Below, piece by piece: positions 42,301-51,061 of a stretch of 64,000 bases of DNA. The notes below the pieces were generated by a model that was not told the DNA's origin, ran no database searches, and was given only the letters and a program-made list of their open reading frames with translations. The translations under genes and the position numbers were made by a program. Within the stretch, counting starts at the first letter, position 1. Every line of letters begins with the position of its first letter. The stretch comes from Ilyomonas sp965199905 (GTDB taxonomy: Bacteria > Bacteroidota > Bacteroidia > Chitinophagales > Chitinophagaceae): contig OZ241366.1 in the NCBI GenBank assembly GCA_965199905.1, positions 2,294,001 to 2,358,000 of the forward strand. The letters are read 5' to 3'.

Positions 42301-42451
42301 CGGTTTTTCGGGCGTTGACCCTGAGTTGCAGATCAATTATTACCCGCCGGATAACTCGCAGGAAACGGATAACGGCCCGGGGCTGGAATCGAATTACAGC
42401 TATTACCCCAGCACAAGAATCTTCACTTTGGGCGTTGACATCAACTTTTAA
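39371..42451 (+). CDS. SusC/RagA-family TonB-dependent receptor (ECF-controlled)
   Basis: 1026 residues: signal (about 12-29, ending AFAQ), a CarboxypepD-reg-like domain (TASLTGTVLNEKGDAMPGVTVLA), linker LDQVVVIGYGTQKRETVTGS, plug (GPLVVIDGVPGGDLQ, KDGSAASIYGSRATAGVIIITTK) and full barrel ending TRIFTLGVDINF. No STN domain, although a FecR-type anti-sigma precedes it, so signalling must work through another contact. The SusD gene follows 17 bp downstream. Base composition is higher in GC than in the accessory region. Confidence 0.97.
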   Translation: MKRGITQRNLAKRWLQILIVMLVQLPAFAQETASLTGTVLNEKGDAMPGVTVLAASTSGSERFTTLTSERGMFTFQRLRVGSTYSFTSTYIGYQDNVVGSFTVKSGTNSLLVKLTATNNVLDQVVVIGYGTQKRETVTGSIATVTAKDFNSGQINDPITLIAGKVAGLSLSNTSRSDPNAGADFSLRGPATATGYNAGPLVVIDGVPGGDLQTIAPNDIASIDVLKDGSAASIYGSRATAGVIIITTKRGRAGAVKVNYSGYVTTSAIYKKYDVLTADQYKTLGAQLQDAGNNVIVDDQGGNTNWFDAVTRTPVTHSHNLSMSGGTEKTTYYGSINYRNIQGIDQRSKREFVNGTFRLNTKALKDKLDFGLIIVNSFDTKSFANYGAIAHSLDQNPTYKIYNDDGSFYQHDDPTGYHLMWNPVANIYQNSYNNKENRFLGTVNAGYHIIPSLTANVTYSLTKQNYLNGSFSDIDDYFQLINGTNGTASRSENNTTNNILETTLNFDKDFGDHHLNVVAGYSYQDIFNEGFSAGNNNFITNAFGYNNLGAGIALTTLNPSINRSGLLNNIGSYADERTILAYFGRAIYDYKQKYLLNVSIRREGASVLGADNKWGNFPGVSAGWILSKENFLAGSNAVKFLKLRAGYGVTGNQNALNPYQSLATIGPVYGGAQSGYIGTPDGGNWVVGYGPNINANPLLKWETKYETNIGVDFTLFKSGWLNGSVDVYDRRIKNLIGNYPAQLPSQIQTSTFANAGTMENKGIELLLNAKLVSGKQFSWSVIATGAYNKNEILSVSSNQFHGSAVDVTRVSEGVYIQRLAAGQPVAVFYGPVFDKLEDGKWRFFSKNKESITSDELTPDDYQYLGNSIPKYSFGLTNNFSIGRFDVSILMKGAAGFKAVNAKRMFHENLNYYSRNNLFTSVLKTTLNDAQRFSSYYIENGAYAKIDNLNIGYTIPVKKSAYIQNVHVYATGSNLLMVTGFSGVDPELQINYYPPDNSQETDNGPGLESNYSYYPSTRIFTLGVDINF

Positions 42452-42468
42452 TTCTATCATTTATTTCT

Positions 42469-44061
42469 ATGAAAAAGAGTATTTATAATATATCATTCAT
42501 CCTGGCTTTAGCCATACTATGCATCACAGGCTGCACAAAGAAGCTGGACGAAACCTTGTATGGTTCTACCACGGCAAACGAATTTTATAAAAGTGCCGAC
42601 CAAATTACCGCCGCTTATGTGTTGCCTTACAGCTACATGCAAACGCAGATTTACCAGACACACTTCCAGGATGTGGAATTTGTAACAGATGAAGCGTGTG
42701 TGCCGGTTTTATATGGCTATGTAGACCAGGGCGGGCAATGGATACGATTTCATAAACATACCTGGAGCGCAAACGATCAATGGATATTGCTTGAATGGCA
42801 GAACCTGTACCAGGCAATTGGTTACAGCAGCAATTTCATCACTAATATGCGTAAGGTCGATGCCAGCTCTTTTAACATGCCGGTAAGTAAAGAGCAGATG
42901 ATTGCCGAGATACGCCTGGTTCGCGCCCTGCATTACTACTGGGCGTTGAGCGAGTTTGGAAACATCCCGGTGGTTGATTCGGTAGGTGTGCCAAATCCTG
43001 CCAATAACACACCCGCGGAGGCATTTGCTTTTATCGAAAAAGAAATTAAGGAAAGCATCCCGGATTTAAGTGAAAAAGGAGATGATAACTGGTATGGTCA
43101 TTTTACCAGATCGTCCGCTTATACGTTGCTGGCAAAGCTGTACCTGAATGCACAGGCGATGACGGGTACCGATCACTACCAGGATTGCATCACTGCCTGC
43201 GATTCTGTTATCAATTCAGGCCATTATTCGCTGGATGAAAACTGGAACGATCCGTTCCGCGTACACAACGAACTGAGCAACGAGAACATCTACGTGGTTC
43301 CCTTTGATGCAAACAATGCGCAGCTATTCAACTTTGTGGAGCAGGACGTTCACCCCAACATATCAGCTTATAAGTATGGCAGTGAGTATGGCTGGCGTAA
43401 AATCAGCACACAGGAATCTTTCTTTAACCTGTTTGCCGACAACGACAAGCGCAAAAACCAGTGGCTGTATGGACCGCAAACCTATACGGATGAGGACGGC
43501 AACAAACAGCCGGTGCCTTCGTGGGAAAGTGATATATATGCCGACCCGCCTTATATTGACCCGCTGATTATTGATCCGCACATAGAGGATTTTCAGAATG
43601 CAGATGACAAGCAGGGTGTAATGAATGTGAAGTATGAAATTGAAAATGGCCTAAGTTATGGCAGCAATGGCTATGTGGATATGAATAACGACATGGTTGT
43701 GTTTCGCTATGCCGATATATTGATGATGAAAGCCGAATGCCTGATGCGGATGAATGGCGGGGCTGCCACGCAGGATGCGGTTGACCTGGTGAACCAGGTA
43801 AGACAAAGAAGTTTCTCGGCAAACGACTTTAAGAAGGCAAAATATACAACGGCTACCTTGACAATGGATGAACTGCTGAATGAGCGCGGACGTGAGTTTG
43901 CGTATGAAATGTTCCGGCGCGAGGACATGATTCGCTTTGGTAAATTTCAGGAGGCGTGGTGGGAAAAGGAAGCGGAAGGCGACAAGCACAAAGAGATTTT
44001 CCCGATACCGTTTACGGTGCTGACGGCTAACCCGGCATTAAAACAAAATCCGGGGTATTAA
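42469..44061 (+). CDS. SusD/RagB-family nutrient-binding lipoprotein
   Basis: 530 residues: MKKSIYNISFILALAILCITGC with lipobox Cys, KKLDETLYGSTTANEFYKSADQITAAYV (SusD N-terminal), AEIRLVRALHYYWALSEFGNIPVVDSV (the TPR-like helices) and the C-terminal RagB domain VVFRYADILMMKAECLMRM...DLVNQVRQRSF...LLNERGREFAYEMFRREDMIRFGKF. It binds substrate at the cell surface and hands it to the SusC partner. The PQQ dehydrogenase and sugar genes downstream suggest a sugar or sugar-acid substrate (inference). Confidence 0.97.
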   Translation: MKKSIYNISFILALAILCITGCTKKLDETLYGSTTANEFYKSADQITAAYVLPYSYMQTQIYQTHFQDVEFVTDEACVPVLYGYVDQGGQWIRFHKHTWSANDQWILLEWQNLYQAIGYSSNFITNMRKVDASSFNMPVSKEQMIAEIRLVRALHYYWALSEFGNIPVVDSVGVPNPANNTPAEAFAFIEKEIKESIPDLSEKGDDNWYGHFTRSSAYTLLAKLYLNAQAMTGTDHYQDCITACDSVINSGHYSLDENWNDPFRVHNELSNENIYVVPFDANNAQLFNFVEQDVHPNISAYKYGSEYGWRKISTQESFFNLFADNDKRKNQWLYGPQTYTDEDGNKQPVPSWESDIYADPPYIDPLIIDPHIEDFQNADDKQGVMNVKYEIENGLSYGSNGYVDMNNDMVVFRYADILMMKAECLMRMNGGAATQDAVDLVNQVRQRSFSANDFKKAKYTTATLTMDELLNERGREFAYEMFRREDMIRFGKFQEAWWEKEAEGDKHKEIFPIPFTVLTANPALKQNPGY

Positions 44062-44324
44062 AGGGGATTGTTATTTACCATAAAAATGACCCCGGTAACA
44101 AACAAAGGAAGATGCATTCCGGCTGTGGTTTATTTTACAACATTACTTAGTCATTTGATCTATAAAAAAGACTGCCAGCGTGGCCTTTTCGGGCAGAAGA
44201 TAAAGCGCACTTTATTCGAAGCTTAGTCGAACAATAGTCGAAGACAAGCTGAACGAAAGAAAGAGCGACAAAGTAGCACATGGCTGCTATTTAACCCCAA
44301 TAGTATTTAATTATTAAAGATAGA
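44062..44324. other. Spacer before the PQQ dehydrogenase
   Basis: About 260 bp with no open frame of note and no recognised signal apart from a presumed promoter for the next gene. Confidence 0.35.
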
Positions 44325-46523
44325 ATGATGCGAACTTCAGGGAACAGGATGGGATGGGTGGTAGCAATGGTGGTACTAATTGCGGCGTGCAATAACCGCG
44401 ACGAGAGCCACACCAATTACAGCGGCTGGGACAGGGCATCGGGCAATGCGGACGGGAATAAGTATTCGTCGCTTACGCAAATTGACACCAGCAATGTAGC
44501 AACGCTGCAAATAGCATGGGAGTTTCATACGGGGGACATGGACACGGCGGCGCACTCGCAAATCCAGTGCAACCCGATTATGATTGACGGCGTAATGTAT
44601 TGCACCTCCCCCATGCTGAAAGTGTTTGCAGTGGATGCGGCTACGGGCAAACAGAAATGGGTGTACTCGCCGTACGATACGGTGACGGAAGATAAGAACG
44701 GGCATTTTAACCTGAATAATAACCGGGGCGTAACCTACTGGAGCGATGGTAAAGACGATAAGCGCATCTTTTATGCGGCGGGTCCGTACCTGATTTGCTT
44801 AGATGCGAATACGGGTAAAATCATTACCAGCTTTGGCACAGATGGAAAGGTGGATCTGCACGACGGGCTGGATATGCAGGGCGTAAAGGATTTGTTCGTA
44901 ACGGAAACGTCGCCGCCATCGGTGTATAAAGACATGCTGATCTGCGGTACGCGCGTAAGCGAGGGCATGGATGCAGCACCGGGCGATATTCGCGCTTACA
45001 ACGTAAAAACGGGAAAGATAGCCTGGCAGTTTCATACCATACCGCACCCAGGCGAGGCTGGCTACGAGACCTGGGAAAATAAAGATGCTTATAAATACAC
45101 CGGCGGCGCAAACAACTGGATGGGCATGACGGTTGATCAGAACAGAGGTATCGCTTACATCCCGATTGGATCGGCTTCGATGGACTTTTATGGAGGAAAG
45201 CGTAAAGGCTCGAATCTCTTTGCGGATTGTATGCTGGCGCTGGACGCGGCTACAGGTAAGGAGAAGTGGCACTTTCAGTATTTGCACCATGATACGTGGG
45301 ATTATGATCCTTCTTCCGCCCCGGTGTTATTAACCGTAAACCGCGATGGTAAAAAGATAGACGCAGTGGCGCAAACCACGAAGACGGGTTTTGTATATGT
45401 GTTTGATAGAGACAATGGCAATCCCTTGTTTCCTGTTAAGGAAACGCCTATGGATACCATTACGGATTTAATAGGCGAAAAGCTGTGGCCCACGCAGCCC
45501 ATTCCGCAGAAGCCTGCGCCGTTTGTGAGGCAGGTATTAACACAGAAAGACGTGAATCCTTATTTACCTAAAAAAGAATACGATTCTGTTTACGAGTTGC
45601 TGGGTAAAGTGCATACAGGACGGATGTTTACGCCGCAATCGAAAACCGGCACGATCATCTTTCCCGGCTTTGACGGTGGCGCCGAATATGGCGGCCCGGC
45701 TGTAGACCCGGAAACGGGTGTGCTCTACACTAATGACAACCAGATGGCGTGGATACTGCAGATGTATGACATTGACCCGGCGGAACACATGGAGACATTT
45801 GCGGAAGCGGGACCGCGCCTGTATAAGGCTAACTGCATGGCCTGCCATGGACCGGACAGAAAGGGTGGCGGCAACTATCCGTCTATAGTGGATGTGAACA
45901 AGAAGCTGGATAAAGACCAGTTTATCTCGTTCATTAACGTGGGCAGGCGTATGATGCCGGCGTTCCTGTATTTGCCGGAGTCCGACAAGGAAGCCATTGC
46001 TTCTTACGTGCTGAACCTGCAGAAGGAAAAGAGCCGGAAATATGAGTCGAAAAAGACGGCGATTGATTCGTTCCGCGCATTGCCATACGAAATATCGGGA
46101 TACAACAAGTTTTATACAAAAACGGGACAGCCGGGTTTAGCACCGCCGTGGGGCGTGCTGAATGCCATTGATTTGAATAACGGCGACTACAAGTGGAAAC
46201 AGCCGTTTGGCGAAAACCAGTTTGAAGGCGCGCCGGCAGGTACGGGCTGCGAGAACTATGGGGGTCCTATCGTTACGAAAGGCGGCTTGCTAATCCTGGG
46301 CGCGACTAAGGACGGCATGTTTAGGGCGTATAACAAACGCACGGGAAAGCTGTTGTGGCAAACGAAACTGCCTGCAGCTGCGTTCTCTACGCCGGCTACC
46401 TACGAGGCGAATGGGAAGCAATACATTGTTATTGCGTGCGGCGGCGGGAAACTGGGCACGAAGTCGGGCGATAGTTATGTGGCATTTGCGCTGCCGGATG
46501 TGAAGGAGACGGCGGGGAGGTAA
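44325..46523 (+). CDS. PQQ-dependent dehydrogenase with cytochrome c domain, lipoprotein
   Basis: Periplasmic quinoprotein oxidising a sugar or alcohol with PQQ, passing electrons to the haem and on to the respiratory chain. 732 residues: lipobox in VVLIAAC, a beta-propeller of PQQ/WD-type repeats (YCTSPMLKVFAVDAATGKQKWVY, NVKTGKIAWQFHTIPHPGE, ALDAATGKEKWHFQYLHHDTWDYD), a cytochrome c site CMACHGPDRKGGG near residue 504-508 inserted before the last blades, and the closing repeats TKGGLLILGATKDGMFRAYNKRTGKLLWQTKLP. The organisation resembles glucose/sorbosone dehydrogenases. I did not see PQQ synthesis genes in the window. Confidence 0.92.
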   Translation: MMRTSGNRMGWVVAMVVLIAACNNRDESHTNYSGWDRASGNADGNKYSSLTQIDTSNVATLQIAWEFHTGDMDTAAHSQIQCNPIMIDGVMYCTSPMLKVFAVDAATGKQKWVYSPYDTVTEDKNGHFNLNNNRGVTYWSDGKDDKRIFYAAGPYLICLDANTGKIITSFGTDGKVDLHDGLDMQGVKDLFVTETSPPSVYKDMLICGTRVSEGMDAAPGDIRAYNVKTGKIAWQFHTIPHPGEAGYETWENKDAYKYTGGANNWMGMTVDQNRGIAYIPIGSASMDFYGGKRKGSNLFADCMLALDAATGKEKWHFQYLHHDTWDYDPSSAPVLLTVNRDGKKIDAVAQTTKTGFVYVFDRDNGNPLFPVKETPMDTITDLIGEKLWPTQPIPQKPAPFVRQVLTQKDVNPYLPKKEYDSVYELLGKVHTGRMFTPQSKTGTIIFPGFDGGAEYGGPAVDPETGVLYTNDNQMAWILQMYDIDPAEHMETFAEAGPRLYKANCMACHGPDRKGGGNYPSIVDVNKKLDKDQFISFINVGRRMMPAFLYLPESDKEAIASYVLNLQKEKSRKYESKKTAIDSFRALPYEISGYNKFYTKTGQPGLAPPWGVLNAIDLNNGDYKWKQPFGENQFEGAPAGTGCENYGGPIVTKGGLLILGATKDGMFRAYNKRTGKLLWQTKLPAAAFSTPATYEANGKQYIVIACGGGKLGTKSGDSYVAFALPDVKETAGR

Positions 46524-46549
46524 GAAGGTTGCAGTATTTGTTGATGTGC

Positions 46550-46960
46550 TATAGGCATTGACTGTTTGTAGGAGGAAGTTATAAAAGGGAGGGATGCTCC
46601 GTAGGAGCTGCCTGTTTTTTGTAACCGGTAAGTAAGAACAGGCAGTTCCTACGGAGCAGTGATAAATCTTGTATGTGCATAAGTTCTACAAACAGGGAGC
46701 CCCTACCGGGGCAGGGCGGAATGTAGAATATGTGTGATTGGGACAAATGGGGGGTCTTATTGGGGCAAGGCGGAACTTGAAATATGTGCGATTGCTCATT
46801 TATGTGCCGTAGGCACTACTTGTTTGTAGAAGGAAGAATTGGTAAAAAGGGAGGGATGCTCCGTAGGAGCTGCCTGTTTTTTGTAACCGGTAAGGAAGAA
46901 CAGGCAGCTCCTACGGAGCAACAGAGAAGATTGCACATCGAGAACTTCTACAAACAGAAA
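46550..46960. repeat. REP-like palindrome pair upstream of the RAYT gene
   Basis: Two 62-bp palindromes at 46596-46657 and 46858-46919 with 21-bp arms (GCTCCGTAGGAGCTGCCTGT; the second perfect, the first with one mismatch) around TTTGTAACCGGTAAG-type loops. Outer arms TTTGTAG...CTACAAACA flank each. A half-unit GCCGTAGGCACTACTTGTTT lies at 46805. Confidence 0.85.
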
Positions 46961-47104
46961 GCCCCTATTGGCGCAGGCTGTTTGTAGAAGTTGGATAATT
47001 TCTTTAGACAGGGAATCTTTACAGGGTATAGTAATCGAAGACCTTTTATCTGGCTATTGATATTTTACTTATTTATAATGCTTGTTTTTTAATTAAAGAA
47101 TGCT

Positions 47105-47578
47105 ATGGCAAATACATACACACAATTATACATTCACTGTGTATTTGCCGTAAAGTACAGGCAGGCAATTATTCAGGCACCGTGGGAAGAAGAGATGCAT
47201 AAGTATATAACCGGTATTGTTCAGAACAATGGTCATAAACTATTGGCTGTGAATTCTGCCGGTGATCATACGCATCTGTTTATTGGGCTAAACCCGAAAC
47301 AATCTATATCAGACCTGATGCGATTGGTAAAGGGTGATAGTTCTGAATTTATTAATCAAAAGAAATTCACAAGCCACAAGTTTTTTTGGCAGGAAGGTTA
47401 CGGCGCTTTCAGCAATAGCCGTTCGCAGGTAGATGAAGTGATAAAGTATGTAATGAACCAGAAAGAACATCACAAAAAGAAGCTGTTTTTAGATGAATAC
47501 AGAGACATGTTGCGCTCGTATGTGGTGGATTATAATGAGTCGTACATCTTTCAGAACCTGCTGGACGATTCGTTGTAG
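47105..47578 (+). CDS. REP-associated tyrosine transposase (RAYT, IS200/IS605-like)
   Basis: 157-residue Y1-type HUH nuclease: MANTYTQLYIHCVFAVKYRQAII at the N-terminus, the metal-binding SAGDHTHLFIGLNPKQSISDLMRL (HUH-type motif near 54-58; the middle residue is Thr, unusual) and KYVMNQKEHHKK with the catalytic Tyr near 114. Rather than an IS end, it is surrounded by REP-like palindromes with the sequence GCTCCGTAGGAGCTxCCTGT, its probable substrates. Such proteins are domesticated transposases that may spread REP sequences. Confidence 0.88.
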   Translation: MANTYTQLYIHCVFAVKYRQAIIQAPWEEEMHKYITGIVQNNGHKLLAVNSAGDHTHLFIGLNPKQSISDLMRLVKGDSSEFINQKKFTSHKFFWQEGYGAFSNSRSQVDEVIKYVMNQKEHHKKKLFLDEYRDMLRSYVVDYNESYIFQNLLDDSL

Positions 47579-47579
47579 A

Positions 47580-47900
47580 AACTTCTTACAAACAGGACGA
47601 TAGAGAACGATGTGCCGTAGGCGCTTCCTGTTTGTAGTAGTAGAGACAAGACAAGTAATTTTAAGTGTGCCGTAGGCACTACCCGTTTGTAGTAGAAACA
47701 AGACAGGCAATTTAGATGTGCCGTAGGCACTACCCGTTTGTAGTAAAGAGGCTTGTTTAATTTATGAATGAATGCTCCGTAGGAGCTACCTGTTTGTTGT
47801 AATTGGTAACAAAGAACAGGTAGCTCCTACGGAGCAAAAAAGAAATGAATTCCATTACTTTTTACAAACAGGAAGCCCCGCCGGGGCGTAAAGAACAAAT
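47580..47900. repeat. REP-like element cluster downstream of the RAYT gene
   Basis: Three half-units GCCGTAGGCxCTxCCxGTTT at about 47613, 47669 and 47719, then a full 62-bp palindrome at 47774-47835 with perfect 21-bp arms (GCTCCGTAGGAGCTACCTGT), then an inverse half (ACAAACAGGAAGCCCC at 47867). Confidence 0.85.
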
Positions 47901-47944
47901 CATTTTGGTTATGAAAATAAGAAGAAGAGCCTGATAAAAATACT

Positions 47945-48856
47945 ATGACAATGTACAACCATTCACGCCGTCATTTTTTTAAACAAGCCGGTTGCCTTGC
48001 CGGGGCAGCACTGGTAAGCGGTGCGGATGTGTTTGCGAAGCCAAAAAATACTGACATCTTCCTGGCAGGACACATCTGGGCGTACGCCAGCCGCTACCCG
48101 CCCAACTGGGATTGCACACCGATACTGGATACCATTTTCAGCGATTTGAAATGGGCAGGCATGGATGGCATTGAGATCATGGAATCGCTGCTGCATCATG
48201 ACGATGCAGTACAACGGTTTAACGACCTGATTGGTAAGCATAAGATACCCGTTATCGGCACATCGTATTACAATGATATGTGGGACAAAGACCAGCAGGC
48301 AACGATACTGGAAGATGTGGAACTGACGGTAAGCCGGTTACACGGGATTGGCGCGACGATGATTGGACTCACGGTTGGCGATGCCGAACGGCAGAAGACA
48401 GAGGCAGAGCTTGACGTGCAGGCAGAAACATTGCAACAGGTAATGAAGATTTGCAGTAAGTATAATGTAGTTCCCAACCTGCACAACCACACGTTTGAGA
48501 TGGCGTACAATATGGTTGATTTTAAAAGCAATGTGATCAAAGTGCCGGACATTGCCTTGGGACCTGATTTGAACTGGCTGGTGCGTAGTAAGATCGACCC
48601 GGTTTGGTTCATCAACACGTATGGTCACCGTATGGTGTTTATGCACATCCGCGACCAGGATGCGGCTGGTAAATGGACGGAAACGGTAGGTAGCGGCACC
48701 ACTGATTTTGCAGGCATTGCGGCGGCACTTAAAAAGATAAACTATACAGGCAGGGCAGCTATTGAACTGGCGTTTGATGCGCCGCCAAAGAATGAAGTGA
48801 AGGAAGACTTTAAGATGAGCCGCGAGTATGTTGAGAAAACATTCGGCTGGAGCTGA
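47945..48856 (+). CDS. Sugar phosphate isomerase/epimerase-like TIM-barrel protein (Tat-type signal)
   Basis: 303 residues: a Tat-like signal NHSRRHFFKQAGCLAGAALV, then an AP-endonuclease-2-type barrel: DLKWAGMDGIEIMESLL, NVVPNLHNHTFEMAYN (metal ligands His, Glu), FMHIRDQDAAGKW (His) and GRAAIELAFD (Glu). Periplasmic members of this family isomerise or epimerise sugars or are linked to oxidised sugars. Followed closely by a GMC oxidoreductase, which could act on the same sugar. ATG 47951 is an alternative start. Confidence 0.88.
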   Translation: MTMYNHSRRHFFKQAGCLAGAALVSGADVFAKPKNTDIFLAGHIWAYASRYPPNWDCTPILDTIFSDLKWAGMDGIEIMESLLHHDDAVQRFNDLIGKHKIPVIGTSYYNDMWDKDQQATILEDVELTVSRLHGIGATMIGLTVGDAERQKTEAELDVQAETLQQVMKICSKYNVVPNLHNHTFEMAYNMVDFKSNVIKVPDIALGPDLNWLVRSKIDPVWFINTYGHRMVFMHIRDQDAAGKWTETVGSGTTDFAGIAAALKKINYTGRAAIELAFDAPPKNEVKEDFKMSREYVEKTFGWS

Positions 48857-48963
48857 ATCACAGAGACATGAAGTACACAAAGGAATACAGAGAAACGGGT
48901 ATAGGAGAAATGACGCTATGCAGCTGATCATCTCCCGAAATCTGTATTGATAAAAGATAAGAC

Positions 48964-50688
48964 ATGGGTTTTACTAACGATAGCACTAAACACGTTAACC
49001 TCAATTCAAAAGGCGTTGCACAACATACATATGATGCCATTGTGATTGGCAGCGGCATCAGTGGCGGCTGGGCAGCCAAAGAATTGTGTGAAAAAGGCTT
49101 GAAAACACTGGTGCTGGAACGCGGGCGGAATGTGGAGCATAGTAAAGATTACCCGACGGCAACCACTGATTTATGGAACTTCAAATACCGCAATACTGTA
49201 TTACCTAAACAACTGCTGGACGATAACCCGGTTGCGGCACGTTGCTATGCATTCACGGAAGCGACGGAGCATTTTTTTGTAAAAGATAAAACGCACCCGT
49301 ACGTACAGGAAAAGCCGTTTGACTGGATAAAAGGCTACCAGGTGGGCGGCAAGAGTTTGATATGGGGACGATGGACGCAACGGTGGAGCGACCTTGACTT
49401 TACTGCGAATGCCAAAGACGGTTATGGTGTGGATTGGCCGATTCGATATGCAGACATTGCGCCCTGGTATAGTTATGTTGAGAAGTTTGTTGGCATCAGC
49501 GGTAATAAAGATGGCATTCCGCACTTGCCGGATGGCGAATTTATGCCACCGATGGAATTGAACGCGCTGGAAAAGCATCTGCAAAAAAGTATTAAAGAGA
49601 ATTATAGTAACAGGCAGTTGATTACGTCGCGCACGGCAAATATTACAAAAGAACTGCCGGGCAGAACGGCTTGCCAATATAGAAATATGTGTGCGAGAGG
49701 CTGCCCGTTCGGAGCTTACTTCAGCAGTAATTCGTCTACGTTGCCGGCGGCAAAAAAGACTGGCAACCTAACGCTGCAACCGTTTGCTGTTGTGCATTCT
49801 ATTATTTACGATGAACAATCGCAAAAGGCTAAAGGTGTTCGCGTGATTGATACGAATACAAAGAAAGAAACGGAGTATTTCGCGAAGATCATTTTCATCA
49901 ATGCAGGTACATTAAACACAACGTTGCTTCTGCTCAATTCTACGTCTTCACGCTTTCCCAATGGCTTTGGAAATGATAGCGGTGCGTTGGGTCATTACCT
50001 GATGGATCATAACTATCGCGGTCATATTGAAGGCAGCTTTGAGGGCTTGCAGGACTTGTATTATTACGGCAGAAAACCAACCGGCGTTTACATCCCCCGG
50101 TTCCGCAATGTAAATGGTGATAAACGTACAAATTTTATCCGCGGCTATGCGGTGGCGGCTGGTGGTTATCGCAGTACGGGTGTTAACAATGACTCTATCG
50201 GTGCAGCTTTTAAAGAGGGTTTGACCGAAGCCGGCAACTGGGGCATCTGGATGAATGCAATGGGCGAATGCCTGCCATATGAAGAAAACAAAGTGTGGCT
50301 GGATAAAGATAAGAAAGACGAATGGGGAATGCCGCTGCTGCACATCAGTTGTGAGTATAAAGATAATGAGCTAACCATGCTGAAAGATGCGCTGGCAACA
50401 AGCGCGGAGATGCTGGAGAAAGCAGGCTTTAAAAATGTGGAAGCGTATGACAGCAATCAATCACCTGGACAAGGCATCCACGAAATGGGAACCGCACGCA
50501 TGGGTAAAAATCCGAAGTCTTCTATACTGAATGGTAACAACCAGGTGTGGGCTGCCAGGAATGTGTTTGTTACTGATGGCTCGTGCATGGTGAGTACGGC
50601 TTGTCAGAATCCATCATTGACATATATGGCATTGACGGCACGCGCCGTTGATTTTGCAGTGAGTGAACTGAAGAAACAGAACTTGTGA
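48964..50688 (+). CDS. GMC-family FAD-dependent oxidoreductase
   Basis: 574 residues: AIVIGSGISGGWAAKELCEKGLKTLVLERG is the FAD-binding N-terminus, GGKSLIWGRWTQRW and CARGCPFGAYFSSN are family loops, and GIHEMGTARMGKNPKSS followed by NVFVTDGSCMVSTACQNPSLTYMALTARA is the C-terminal catalytic region with conserved His/Asn. It oxidises a primary or secondary sugar hydroxyl. Pairing with the TIM-barrel gene resembles gluco-oxidation modules that make ketosugars in Bacteroidota (inference). Confidence 0.93.
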   Translation: MGFTNDSTKHVNLNSKGVAQHTYDAIVIGSGISGGWAAKELCEKGLKTLVLERGRNVEHSKDYPTATTDLWNFKYRNTVLPKQLLDDNPVAARCYAFTEATEHFFVKDKTHPYVQEKPFDWIKGYQVGGKSLIWGRWTQRWSDLDFTANAKDGYGVDWPIRYADIAPWYSYVEKFVGISGNKDGIPHLPDGEFMPPMELNALEKHLQKSIKENYSNRQLITSRTANITKELPGRTACQYRNMCARGCPFGAYFSSNSSTLPAAKKTGNLTLQPFAVVHSIIYDEQSQKAKGVRVIDTNTKKETEYFAKIIFINAGTLNTTLLLLNSTSSRFPNGFGNDSGALGHYLMDHNYRGHIEGSFEGLQDLYYYGRKPTGVYIPRFRNVNGDKRTNFIRGYAVAAGGYRSTGVNNDSIGAAFKEGLTEAGNWGIWMNAMGECLPYEENKVWLDKDKKDEWGMPLLHISCEYKDNELTMLKDALATSAEMLEKAGFKNVEAYDSNQSPGQGIHEMGTARMGKNPKSSILNGNNQVWAARNVFVTDGSCMVSTACQNPSLTYMALTARAVDFAVSELKKQNL

Positions 50689-50726
50689 CGTATAGGTTTC
50701 CGGTAGTGTTGATTGAACAACAATTG

Positions 50727-51015
50727 CAAAATGCCGGAGGTGCTGCCTGTTTGCAAAAAAGGAAGTATGGAATGATTGGGAATGCTCCGCAGGAGCTGCC
50801 TGTTTGTTAAAAGCGGTAAGATGAAACGTATGATGGCATTGGTAAGTATGATCAAAGTGCGGAGCGCGTGAGGGATAGCAGCGGAAAGCCCGTAAAGCGG
50901 CGGGCAACAGAGGGTGTATGGTTGGTAATTGATAGTTGACAGAGGAACAGCCGCCGCTGCGGACTTGGAGCGGATAGCCCGACCCCTTGCGCAGCTTGGG
51001 GGCACGCCCTCATTA
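50727..51015. repeat. REP half-unit and a structured spacer
   Basis: A half-unit GCTCCGCAGGAGCTGCCTGT at about 50784. Then 50855-51015 holds GC-rich repeated blocks, AGCGGAAAGCCCG and AGCGGATAGCCCG, plus GAGCGCGTGAGGG facing CCCCTTGCGCAGC, i.e. a possible folded RNA or dispersed repeat. No coding frame is supported. Confidence 0.45.
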
Positions 51016-51061
51016 TTACTTGTTTGCCAGATTGCTAAAAGACTGAATACTAACATTACGT

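Noticed and set aside
44799..45290. 163-residue leftward ORF in the PQQ dehydrogenase
   Set aside because: Antisense shadow in GC-rich coding sequence, with no domain.
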